A stretch of 64,000 bases of DNA, from positions 62,001 to 126,000 of the forward strand of contig NZ_SNUA01000005.1 of assembly GCF_004360225.1 (NCBI RefSeq). The letters are read 5' to 3'. Both the position numbers and the translations under genes were made by a program. The DNA is from Alcanivorax sp. 24. Its GTDB lineage: Bacteria > Pseudomonadota > Gammaproteobacteria > Pseudomonadales > Alcanivoracaceae. Shown piece by piece: positions 45,928-54,474 of the stretch. Each line of letters opens with the position of its first letter. The first letter of the stretch is position 1. The notes beneath the pieces are model-generated. The model was not told the origin of the DNA. It did no database searches and saw only the letters and a program-made list of their open reading frames with translations.

Positions 45928-48528
45928 CTACAGCCCCACCCCGAACGCCGGTGACGCCCAACCCTGACGGGAATCGCCGGCGTCGCCGGTGAGCGGCGCG
46001 CCGCCGGTGATCACCTGCTCCGCGGTGCCATACTGCAACCAGGTTTCGGTGGGCACCTGCTCCACGCCCGGCTGGCTGTAATCACAAACCCCGTCCGGGA
46101 AAATCTCCGCCACCTGCGCGGCGAAGGCGTCCGGATCGGGAATACCGGACAACAGCCCGGAGGGATAGTCCGCCGGGTCCACCGGTTTCAACTGGCATTT
46201 GTTGACCAGGGTGGTGATATCGTCACCAGCCACGGTGCGCGGCGTACCGAAGCGGGTCTGCACCACGGTTTGCTGCAATCCGGCGACGATGTCGGTGATC
46301 GGGGACAGCAGATCACCGACGATACCCGGCAAACCCAGCGCGCTCAGGTCCAGACCGCACACCTGGGCGGTGACCGCATCCACCACCACGCCCAGTTCCG
46401 GCGGCGGCGGTGGCAGCAGGGACAAATCCAGCCCTGGAATCAACGGGTCCGGATACAACAGATTGCCAGTGAACGGCACGATCGGGCCATCGGCGCCCAA
46501 CAGCGACGATACCGACAGACAACGGTCGCGCGCCTGAATCGGCTTGCGCGCCACCACTTTCTCCTCGATGGTCCCGGGCTCCGGATCGGCCTCGATATCG
46601 GACAGCCAGCGGTCCATCACCAGCAACGCCTCGGTGGTGTAGACCGTGTCGCCGGCCAACGGGAAGGCGCCGAACCAGATCACATGATTGTCGGCATGCC
46701 CCTGGGTCCTGATCAGCCGCTCACGCATCTGCCAGGAATGGTAGGCGTCGTGGGCCAGCCCCGGGTCCGGGCCGCGCAGATCGATGATCGGCACATTGGC
46801 GAGATGTTCGGCGGTATTGATGGCGCCGGTGCGGTAAGCATTACGCAGCGCTTCCGGGTCGGCCCTGGTGCGCTCGGGCTGGTGACGAATGTCCACGTCG
46901 AAGCCACCGATCTCCCGGTTCACGGTGAGGAACTGCCCTGGTGTGATGGTGCCGTCGCGCAACGCTTGCAGGCCGTATTGCACCCCCACGTTATCCAGCG
47001 GAATACCAGCGAATCCCCGGCCGAGCGCCTGTTCGTTGGCACTCCACACAGACGGTGGCCGGGTGCCGAACTGATTCACCATGTAATCGATCAGACCGCA
47101 GCGCAGCCCGTCCGGCTGCTCTTCCGGGTGGTACAGCGGCACCCCGTCCGCCAGCCCCGGACAGTCGTCCTGGGTGGGGTACGCCGAGGGGAAGAACGCC
47201 AGATCGGAGACCACCGGATTGAGCGGCAAGTGCCCGTAAAACGCCGACCACTGCAGCGCGGGAAGGGTCCCCGAGGTCAGCAATGAGGTGATCACCGACA
47301 GCAGATCCGTGGGGCTCTCCGGCAACTGGTTACCGAAATAACGGCTGAGCAGGTTGTAGTCAGCGAACTGACTGGCGGTGGTCCACACATCCGGATAGGA
47401 ACACTGCACGATCAGTCCCTGGTAAATACCCGGATAGGCATTGGCGATGTGTTGCTGGGCGATGGCGCCGCCGGAGCAGCCGGTGCCAATGGTGTAGCGC
47501 AGCGGCCCGTACTGCTCGACGATGCGCTCCTTGGCCATCATCAACGACTCGGCGGCGGTGACCAGATTGACGTTATGGCCGAGATTGGCCTGGGCGGTGG
47601 AAAGCGTAATGAAGCCACGCCCCAGCGCCACGGAAACACTGTCACCCAACAGCATCTCCGCCCCTTCCGGCGCGGTACCGGCGATGTCGCCGTTGGGCGG
47701 TTCACCGGGCCCGTAACTGACGCCCACATTGCCGCCATGATGGATCAGCAGCTTGCCATTCCATTGCGGCTGTGGCGCCAGCGCGTTCCAGGGCTGGTCC
47801 GGCTGGTACAGCGCCATGATCTGGTAGCGGTCACGGTTGATCACGCCGGTTTCCACGCGAACGATGAACGGCACTGCCACGTCCTGGTCGGTGGTGACCC
47901 TGGCGATCTGGTCCGCCGGCGGCGGGTTGTCCGGGTCATAGTCCTGAAAAGCCGCGGGCAGGCCCGGGTTCATCGGATCGAAACCGGTGAGTAGCGCTTG
48001 CAGACGATCCGCCGGCACATATTTGAAGCGGTATTCCGCCGGCTGGTTGCAGAAGGCGTCCTCGGCGGCGGCGTTGGTGCAGGTCCAGGGCCCGATCTGC
48101 GGCCCCGAGAACACGGGCCCGCCAATCGGGTGGTTGACCAGGGAACGTTGCAGCAGCGAGCCGTCCGCCAGCGTCACGGTGACGGTGTTCCCGCCTTCCG
48201 CCAGGCCGGTAATCAAACCGCTCAGGGTGTCGCCGGTGCGCTGGAGATCAGCCCCGGCATCCTGCCCGCCCACGCTGACACGGGCGCCTTCCAGCAAGGC
48301 GGGCTCCTCCACCACGATGTTGATCAGGGCGTCACCGCCGCTGATCAGATCGGCGCGGTTGGACAGCACCTGGATCTCACCGTCCGCCCACACCGTTTCC
48401 CCCGGCTCATCCGGTCCCCCGGGGTTGGGGGACGGGGCAGGATCACCGGAAGACGAGGACCCTGAACCGCCACACGCGGCCAGGAGCAAACACAGACCAT
48501 AAAGTCCGATCAAGAACAGCCGTTTCAT
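45928..48528 (-). CDS. Large DUF6351 family lipoprotein
   Basis: 866 residues. A signal with lipobox LLLAAC (Cys19) and a Gly/Ser/Pro linker precede an Ig-like opening (IQVLSNRADLISGGDALINI), typical of DUF6351. The core looks like an alpha/beta hydrolase, with KLLIHHGG as oxyanion loop and Ser352 in GTGCSGGAIAQ as nucleophile. Six or more Cys pairs suggest a disulfide-bonded extracellular protein. Known members are uncharacterised; an esterase or depolymerase role is my inference from the fold. It is divergent from the PLD gene. Confidence 0.78.
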   Translation of the reverse strand: MKRLFLIGLYGLCLLLAACGGSGSSSSGDPAPSPNPGGPDEPGETVWADGEIQVLSNRADLISGGDALINIVVEEPALLEGARVSVGGQDAGADLQRTGDTLSGLITGLAEGGNTVTVTLADGSLLQRSLVNHPIGGPVFSGPQIGPWTCTNAAAEDAFCNQPAEYRFKYVPADRLQALLTGFDPMNPGLPAAFQDYDPDNPPPADQIARVTTDQDVAVPFIVRVETGVINRDRYQIMALYQPDQPWNALAPQPQWNGKLLIHHGGNVGVSYGPGEPPNGDIAGTAPEGAEMLLGDSVSVALGRGFITLSTAQANLGHNVNLVTAAESLMMAKERIVEQYGPLRYTIGTGCSGGAIAQQHIANAYPGIYQGLIVQCSYPDVWTTASQFADYNLLSRYFGNQLPESPTDLLSVITSLLTSGTLPALQWSAFYGHLPLNPVVSDLAFFPSAYPTQDDCPGLADGVPLYHPEEQPDGLRCGLIDYMVNQFGTRPPSVWSANEQALGRGFAGIPLDNVGVQYGLQALRDGTITPGQFLTVNREIGGFDVDIRHQPERTRADPEALRNAYRTGAINTAEHLANVPIIDLRGPDPGLAHDAYHSWQMRERLIRTQGHADNHVIWFGAFPLAGDTVYTTEALLVMDRWLSDIEADPEPGTIEEKVVARKPIQARDRCLSVSSLLGADGPIVPFTGNLLYPDPLIPGLDLSLLPPPPPELGVVVDAVTAQVCGLDLSALGLPGIVGDLLSPITDIVAGLQQTVVQTRFGTPRTVAGDDITTLVNKCQLKPVDPADYPSGLLSGIPDPDAFAAQVAEIFPDGVCDYSQPGVEQVPTETWLQYGTAEQVITGGAPLTGDAGDSRQGWASPAFGVGL

Positions 48529-48782
48529 TATTATTCTCCGTTTTCAGTCCCGGCCGATGCCGGGTTTTCCCCGATTGTTATCCCAACGGGGGTGAAAACA
48601 CTGTTGGCTGGCGGTTGCCGGAGCGTTAACCAAACCGTCATTTTTTTCACAACATGTACGAAGGTGCCATTATCCCTTGCACCGTCGAATCACGCCGTCC
48701 GCCTTGACCCGCCGCCGCCCTCCCCGCGAATATCAGCGGTCGGCCACGTTCCGGCTGCTCCCTACTTGCGACAGGAAACACT

Positions 48783-50222
48783 ATGAAGCCATGGAAAAAA
48801 GCACTGCTGACGGTGCTGGTGCTGCTCATCGCGATAGCGATCTGGCAACGCTACAAGCCTCTGCCGGAAGGCGTCGGCGAAGCCGGACCACCACGTTCCG
48901 CCCACCAGGTGGCGCTGCTGGTGGACGACACCTGGAGCGACGCGCAAGGGGATCGCCATTTTGATCAGGCCATCTTCGACGAGTATTTCCGCTTGATCGG
49001 CCAGGCCCGCAAGCTGGTGGTGGTGGATATGTTCCTGTTCAACACCTTCGCCGGAGACAGCGGCAGCGCTCATCGGCCGCTCAGTGAGCAACTCACTGAA
49101 GCGTTGCTGGCCCGGCACCAAGCGGTGCCCGGGCTGCGTGTGCTGGTCATCACCGATCCCTTCAACACGCTCTATGGCGGTGTCCAGGCACCCCAGTTGG
49201 AACGCCTGCGCGAAGCCGGCATTCCGGTGGTGTTCACCAGTCTGCCCCGGCTGCGAGACTCCAACCCAAGCTGGTCGGCGCCGTGGCGGGTATGTTGTCA
49301 GTGGTTCGGCAATAGTGCCGGCGGTGGTTGGCTACCCAATCCCACCGGCGGAGACGAGGTGACCTTGAGGACCTATTTGAGCCTGCTCAACTTCAAAGCC
49401 AATCACCGCAAGACCCTGGTGGTGGATGAGGGCGACGATTGGACCGCTCTGGTCACCTCGGCGAATGCCCACGACGCCAGCAGTGCCCACTCCAATATTG
49501 CTCTGCGCTTCAGCGGCGCGGTGGCGCTCGACGTGCTGCACTCGGAACTGGCGGTGGCGCGTTGGTCCGGTGCCGAAGTGGGCGGGGACTGGCCGGCGGC
49601 GCCCTCGAAAACCGGCGACGACGCCCTGCCCCATTTACGCTTGCTCACCGAAGGTGCCATCCGCGATGCCCTGCTGGCCACCGTGAGCGAAGCCCGCCAG
49701 GGCGAGCAGTTGGATGTCGGCGTATTTTATTTGTCCCACCGGCGTCTGGTGAGAGCTCTCGCCGAAGCGCAACAGCGGGGCGTACGGGTACGTCTGCTGC
49801 TGGACCCGAACAAGGATGCCTTCGGCCGTGAGAAAAACGGTGTGCCCAACCGTCAGGTAGCCTGGGAACTGCATGACGCCGGCGCCGCGGTGCGCTGGTG
49901 CGCCACCACCGGGGAGCAATGCCATACCAAGATGTTGCTGCGTTTCCCAGCGGCGGACAGCGACCGGCCGGCGCGGCTGATCCTCGGCTCCGCCAACTAC
50001 ACCCGGCGCAACCTGGATAATCTGAATCTGGAAACCAGCGTGGAATGGGTGGCCGGGACCGATGATCCGGTGATCAGCGAAGCGCGGAGCACCTTTGAAC
50101 GACGTTGGAGCAACCCGGACGACATGCTGTTCAGCCTGCCCTACGAGGCCTACGAGGACACCTCGTACTGGCGCGTGGCGCTGTATCGGATCATGGAGTT
50201 CACCGGCTGGTCGACGTTCTGA
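48783..50222 (+). CDS. Phospholipase D-like protein with one altered HKD motif
   Basis: 479 residues with one N-terminal membrane helix (residues 7-21). The first HKD motif, HRKTLVVD (His208, Lys210, Asp215), is complete. The second, HTKMLLRF (His381, Lys383), has Phe388 instead of Asp. Each is followed by a typical TSAN or GSANYTRRNLDN segment. It could be a phosphatidyltransferase or phospholipase of the inner membrane; one altered Asp is tolerated in some relatives. Confidence 0.85.
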   Translation: MKPWKKALLTVLVLLIAIAIWQRYKPLPEGVGEAGPPRSAHQVALLVDDTWSDAQGDRHFDQAIFDEYFRLIGQARKLVVVDMFLFNTFAGDSGSAHRPLSEQLTEALLARHQAVPGLRVLVITDPFNTLYGGVQAPQLERLREAGIPVVFTSLPRLRDSNPSWSAPWRVCCQWFGNSAGGGWLPNPTGGDEVTLRTYLSLLNFKANHRKTLVVDEGDDWTALVTSANAHDASSAHSNIALRFSGAVALDVLHSELAVARWSGAEVGGDWPAAPSKTGDDALPHLRLLTEGAIRDALLATVSEARQGEQLDVGVFYLSHRRLVRALAEAQQRGVRVRLLLDPNKDAFGREKNGVPNRQVAWELHDAGAAVRWCATTGEQCHTKMLLRFPAADSDRPARLILGSANYTRRNLDNLNLETSVEWVAGTDDPVISEARSTFERRWSNPDDMLFSLPYEAYEDTSYWRVALYRIMEFTGWSTF

Positions 50223-50231
50223 ACGAGGGGC

Positions 50232-50316
50232 GTCCCCCATTCGCTGCTAAAGCAGCTTCCCACAGCGGCTTCGTGGCACCGGCTGTGGGAAGCTGCTTTA
50301 GCAGCGAATGGGGGAC
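50232..50316. repeat. Perfect long REP inverted repeat
   Basis: Two 35-base arms (from GTCCCCCATTCGCTGCTAAA) match exactly around a 15-base centre. It sits just past the PLD stop (50222), so it could end or protect that transcript. Confidence 0.93.
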
Positions 50317-50347
50317 ACCGGCGGCCTGTCATTTTTCTATTAAACGT

Positions 50348-50626
50348 CTAGCGTCCGGCTCTTACCGCCTTCACCGCCACCAGACCATTAATCCCCCAGG
50401 CCAGCGCCAGCAGCAACGGCAAGGCCAGGGTCGCTTCGGATTCCGGCAGCAATGATGTGCCCGGCAGCTGACACAGGAACAGCACCGATTCCAACACCGC
50501 CAGCAGCAGCGGCGCGGCGATGGCCGCTGGACGATGCAGCTCCACATGCAGATAGTGCAGCATGGTCCGGCCAGCGGAGAGCGCCAGCCATATGATGATC
50601 AAACCACCGGCAAGCACCGCCATCAT
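50348..50626 (-). CDS. Small hydrophobic membrane protein
   Basis: 92 residues with three hydrophobic segments (residues 2-20, 35-52, 65-87). A ribosome site AGGAG lies eight bases before the ATG. It is 38 bases after the LOG family gene on the same strand, so it is probably co-transcribed with it. I do not recognise the family. Confidence 0.6.
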   Translation of the reverse strand: MMAVLAGGLIIIWLALSAGRTMLHYLHVELHRPAAIAAPLLLAVLESVLFLCQLPGTSLLPESEATLALPLLLALAWGINGLVAVKAVRAGR

Positions 50627-50664
50627 CGACAGGTCTCCTGGTCAGATTGCATTTCCGCCATGGC

Positions 50665-51231
50665 TTACTGCTTCTCCCATTTCGCCACCGGCGCCTGGTA
50701 ATCGGCGAACGCCGCCACCAGGACTTCGGGGTCCGCGTCCACGGTCAACATTTCCCGGTAGGCGGGTTTCATGAAGCCCTGGTCCACCATGTGTTCAAGA
50801 AAGCCGATCAGGCCATCGTAATAACCGATCACGTTGAAGAAACCACAGGGCTTATGATGGTAGCCCAGCTGCGCCCAGGTCCACACCTCGAAGATTTCCT
50901 CCAGGGTACCGGCGCCGCCGGGCATGGCGATGAAACCGTCCGCCAGCTCCGCCATCATCGCCTTGCGCTGATGCATGTTCTCCACCACGTGCAACTCGGT
51001 GATACCGGTGTGCTGGATTTCCCGGTCCTTGAGCGCCTGGGGAATCACTCCGATAACCTCGCCGCCGGCCTCCAGGACCGCATCGGCGATGACGCCCATC
51101 AGCCCGACCCGGCCACCGCCATAGACCAGACCATGCCCCTGCGCCACCAGCGCCCGGGCCAGCGCCCGCGCCTGTTGTTCATAGATGGGATCGACACCGG
51201 AACTGGAACCGCAAAACACCGCAATGTTCAT
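50665..51231 (-). CDS. LOG family protein (TIGR00730, nucleoside 5'-phosphate phosphoribohydrolase-like)
   Basis: 188 residues, Rossmann-like. The opening IAVFCGSSSGVDP and the catalytic MPGGAGTLEEIFEVW match the LONELY GUY family, which removes ribose phosphate from adenine or cytokinin nucleotides. Bacterial members may act on AMP. It is a relative of ppnN, at 17874 in this window, which has the same PGGxGTxxE motif. Confidence 0.93.
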   Translation of the reverse strand: MNIAVFCGSSSGVDPIYEQQARALARALVAQGHGLVYGGGRVGLMGVIADAVLEAGGEVIGVIPQALKDREIQHTGITELHVVENMHQRKAMMAELADGFIAMPGGAGTLEEIFEVWTWAQLGYHHKPCGFFNVIGYYDGLIGFLEHMVDQGFMKPAYREMLTVDADPEVLVAAFADYQAPVAKWEKQ

Positions 51232-51494
51232 TACTACTCCGTTTGACTATCGAACAATCCTGTCAGGCCCTGACTATTGACCAACCGGGACAAACCGGCC
51301 ACAACAGTAAGCATGATCAGAGCAAGGTACCAGAATGAACGACGATGATCGCAAAGAAATGAAGGGCCGTAACCGTGCCGCGGCTACGTCTCGCCCCAAC
51401 GACGCGTCTGTGCCTGACCTGCGCCGGGTCTCGGCAAGGGGGAATGTGAAGGCACCACGACCGATCGGCCATCGCACCGTTCGCTGGCACTCTC

Positions 51495-51566
51495 TATTCG
51501 CGAGCAAGCTCGCTTCCCACACGGGACTGCGAAGTCACTGTGGGAAGCTGCCTTGGCAGCGAATGG
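51495..51566. repeat. Chimeric REP pair
   Basis: The left unit has the stem core GCGAGCAAGCTCGC and the right one GCTGCCTTGGCAGC, so the two arms belong to different REP subtypes. It is followed at 51581 by GCGTGTAAGCGTGC, also seen near other REPs. The rest of the 385-base gap 51232-51616 shows nothing more; an in-frame ORF there runs through the REP and is unlikely to be real. Confidence 0.85.
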
Positions 51567-51616
51567 CGTACCAGCGCGTTGCGTGTAAGCGTGCGAGCGA
51601 ACCGTGGACGGCCGTG

Positions 51617-52633
51617 CTACCCGCAAGACCGGCCCTCTGATCCATTGCTGCTCGAGTCCAGCAACGACAAGGTTTCCGCCTGCGCCCGCCGGTATTCTTG
51701 CACGGTTCTCGCTACCAGCTCGGTCACCGACGGCACCCCGGAGACACCGGATACCGAATGTCCGGCGCTCCATACGTCCACCCAGCGTTTCGGCCCGGGG
51801 CTGTCGGAGCCGCCACCGTACAGGGCCGCGGCCCGCTCCTCGGTCATGTCGATGGGCAGGTTGTCCGGGTCCAGCCCGGCGGCGATCACCGAGGGACGCA
51901 AAGTATTGGTCTCCAGGCCGGTGAAGGCGCGGCTGAGCATGATGTCATCCAGGCGGGAATCCACCAGCATCCGTTTATAACCCTCCGCCGCCAGGCTTTC
52001 CCGGGTGGCGATGAATTTGGTGCCCATATACCCCAGATCACAGCCCAGGGTACGGGCCGCCCACAACGCCTGCCCGTCGCCGATGCCACCAGCCAGCACC
52101 AGCGGCCCGTCGAACATCGCCCGCACCGCGCGGACGAAGGCAAAACCGTTGGCCCAACCGGTTTGCCCGCCGGCACCGGCGGTGAGCAAAATCAGCCCAT
52201 CGGCACCAGCGGCAATGGCTTTCTCGGCGTGACGAACATTGGCCACATCGGCGAACACCAGGCAACCGATGTCGTGCAACGGGCCGATCACCGGCTGCGG
52301 CTCGCCAACGCTGGTGATCACCATTTCCACTTTGTGCTTCAGCAAGCAGGCCAGTTCTTCCTTCAGGCTCCGCCGCCGCATGATCAGGTTGGGACAGAAC
52401 GGCGCGTCCTCGGGCGTCAGCGCGGCACCGATTTCACACAACCAGCGGTCGTACTCTTCCACCGTGCGGCAGTTGGCGGTGGGAAAGGAACCGATCACGC
52501 CCTGACGGCAGGCGGCGATCACCAGTTCCGGCCCGGAAACCCGGAACATGGGCGCGGCGATCAGCGGCAAACGCAGCCGGCGCGCAATAGAAGACGATAA
52601 TCCCGTGGTGGTGTTCGGCGTCACGCTGTTCAT
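51617..52633 (-). CDS. Nitronate monooxygenase-like flavoprotein
   Basis: 338 residues, TIM-barrel of the NPD/IMPDH-like family, with FMN loops LPLIAAPMFRVSGPE, GAGGQTGWANGFAF and VLAGGIGDGQALWAARTLG. The position normally holding the catalytic His (GAGGH) is Gln. True nitronate oxidation is therefore doubtful, and an enoyl reductase or unknown redox role is possible. The ATG at 52633 overlaps the stop of the upstream ligase gene (ATGA), so the pair acts together, perhaps on a CoA-activated acid. Confidence 0.82.
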   Translation of the reverse strand: MNSVTPNTTTGLSSSIARRLRLPLIAAPMFRVSGPELVIAACRQGVIGSFPTANCRTVEEYDRWLCEIGAALTPEDAPFCPNLIMRRRSLKEELACLLKHKVEMVITSVGEPQPVIGPLHDIGCLVFADVANVRHAEKAIAAGADGLILLTAGAGGQTGWANGFAFVRAVRAMFDGPLVLAGGIGDGQALWAARTLGCDLGYMGTKFIATRESLAAEGYKRMLVDSRLDDIMLSRAFTGLETNTLRPSVIAAGLDPDNLPIDMTEERAAALYGGGSDSPGPKRWVDVWSAGHSVSGVSGVPSVTELVARTVQEYRRAQAETLSLLDSSSNGSEGRSCG

Positions 52634-54186
52634 CCTATCTGTCGGCTCTGGCCGGCCCAGTAACGGGCCCGCAGCGCTTTCTTGTCGATCTTGCCCAGGC
52701 TGGTCAACGGCAGGGCATCGACGAACTCGAGTTTCTTTGGAGCGTGGGCGGCGCCTTTCAGATCCTTGACCTGCTGGATCAGAGTCCGCGCTGTTACCTG
52801 CTCCCCAGGGTGGCAAACCACGATGGCGGTGACCGCTTCGCCCCAGCGCGGATCCGGCACGCCGATCACCGCCGCCATGGCCACCGCCGGATGAGCGCTG
52901 AGCGCGTCTTCCACCGCGCGGGTGTAAACGTTGAAACCACCGGTGACGATCATGTCCTTCTTACGGTCCACGATGTACAGGCGGCCCTGTTCGTCGGCCC
53001 GCGCCACATCCCCGGTATGCAGCCAGCCGAATTGCATCGCCTCTTCGGTTTGCTCCGGCTGGTTCCAGTAGCCTTCCATCATCGACGGACCGCGCACGCA
53101 GATCTCCCCGGCTTCGCCAAGCGGCACCGCCCTGCCCTCGTCATCCAGCAGAGCGATCCGGTTGGATGTCACCGGAAAGCCGCAGGACGCCAACCACTGT
53201 GGCTGGGCCCGGTCATGATCTTCCTTCGGCAGATAGGTGATCGGATAGCATTCGGTCTGCCCGAACAGCTGCGCGAACACCGGACCGATCCGCTCCATGC
53301 CCTCCGCCAGCCGGGCCGGCGACATCGGCGATGCGCCGTACAACAGCGACTCCAGGGACGACAGATCCGTCTTCGCCAGACGGGTGTCGTCCAGCAGGCT
53401 GTAGAGCATGGTCGGCACCATCAAGGTGACGTTGATCCGCCGCCGCTCGATCGCCGCCAGTACCTCGCCGCTATCAAAACCGTGCATCAGGTGTACACAG
53501 CCGCCCCGGATCAACGTCGGCAAAACCTTGGTGCCGGACACATGGCTGACCGGCGCCACCGCCAGATAATAGGGCCGGCGCGGCAGCTCGAAATCCGCCA
53601 GGATCGCCACGGCGGAAGCCACCAGCGCCCGATGGCGGCGAAACGCGCCCTTGGCGCGCCCGGTGGTGCCACCGGTGTAGTTCAGGGTGGCGATATCACC
53701 GGCGTGGGCCAGATCGCGGGCCGTCGCCGCGCCGGCCCGTTCCACGGCCCGACTCAAATCAATGCCGTACTCCGCCGCCGTCAGGGTAAAGGTGGTCATT
53801 CCCGGCCGGGTCGACAACGCCACGCCGACCTCGCCGAACGCTTCGGCATCCGCCACCAGGAAGGCGGCGCCGCAGTCCTCCAGCTGGAACTGATGGTCCG
53901 ACAACGCCCCCTTGGGATGCAAAGCGGTGGTGGCCGCGCCGCAAAGTTGAGCGGCGACCCCGGCGCACCAGCCATCGGCCCGGTTGGCGCTGAGCACGGC
54001 GACCCGGTCGCCGCGTTGCAGGCCGTGCTCCAGAAAGACCTTCTGGATGCGGCCGATCAGGTCGGCGACGCCGCGATAGCTGAGTTCTCCGCCCTCCCAG
54101 GTGAAGGCGGTGCGGTCCGGATAACGTGCCAGCGCACGCAGGACAAGCGTGCCCAACGTCAGACCCACATCGTGAGCGTCTTGCAT
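52630..54186 (-). CDS. AMP-dependent acyl-CoA synthetase / ligase
   Basis: 518 residues from the ATG at 54186, five bases after AGGAG. It has the ANL signatures: LNYTGGTTGRAKGAF (AMP-binding), LFGQTECYP, GWLHTGDVARADEQG, VDRKKDMIVTGGFNVYTR, and the C-terminal catalytic Lys in LTSLGKIDKKALR. It activates a carboxylic acid to the acyl-CoA via acyl-AMP. The coupled downstream flavoprotein is likely part of the same catabolic step. Specific acid unknown. Confidence 0.92.
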   Translation of the reverse strand: MQDAHDVGLTLGTLVLRALARYPDRTAFTWEGGELSYRGVADLIGRIQKVFLEHGLQRGDRVAVLSANRADGWCAGVAAQLCGAATTALHPKGALSDHQFQLEDCGAAFLVADAEAFGEVGVALSTRPGMTTFTLTAAEYGIDLSRAVERAGAATARDLAHAGDIATLNYTGGTTGRAKGAFRRHRALVASAVAILADFELPRRPYYLAVAPVSHVSGTKVLPTLIRGGCVHLMHGFDSGEVLAAIERRRINVTLMVPTMLYSLLDDTRLAKTDLSSLESLLYGASPMSPARLAEGMERIGPVFAQLFGQTECYPITYLPKEDHDRAQPQWLASCGFPVTSNRIALLDDEGRAVPLGEAGEICVRGPSMMEGYWNQPEQTEEAMQFGWLHTGDVARADEQGRLYIVDRKKDMIVTGGFNVYTRAVEDALSAHPAVAMAAVIGVPDPRWGEAVTAIVVCHPGEQVTARTLIQQVKDLKGAAHAPKKLEFVDALPLTSLGKIDKKALRARYWAGQSRQIG

Positions 54187-54417
54187 CTCGGCTCCTTGCA
54201 TCGGATGTTGTTGTTCTGATATCACGGGGCGCTGCCCACGCTTTTATGAGGGTTCCAGCATCATCCGCCCGGGGAGCGGGCCGGGACAATCGCCGATCAC
54301 GCCAGATCCATTGACGAAAACGGTCATGGTGACAGGAACGCGAGACATGAATTCAGGGGTAGCCACAAGGCTGCCGCGGGAGCTTGTAGCGCGATCCGCA
54401 GGCTAATTCCGTCAAAC

Positions 54418-54447
54418 AAAAAAGGCGGGCCCGAGGGCCCGCCTTTT
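54418..54447 (-). terminator. Intrinsic terminator downstream of aceA
   Basis: A GC-rich stem (GGCGGGCCC against GGGCCCGCC) 31-51 bases after the aceA stop; on the reverse strand it is followed by a T-run (TTTTTTTG). The remaining DNA between 54187 and 54417 shows nothing else. Confidence 0.93.
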
Positions 54448-54474
54448 CCAGACTTACCTGAGTAGGATCGAGAC

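Noticed and set aside
51335-51640. 101-residue ORF in the gap after the LOG gene
   Set aside because: It passes through the REP pair and has no family likeness. The first residues (MNDDDRKEMKGRNR) could belong to a short real peptide, but I cannot support one.
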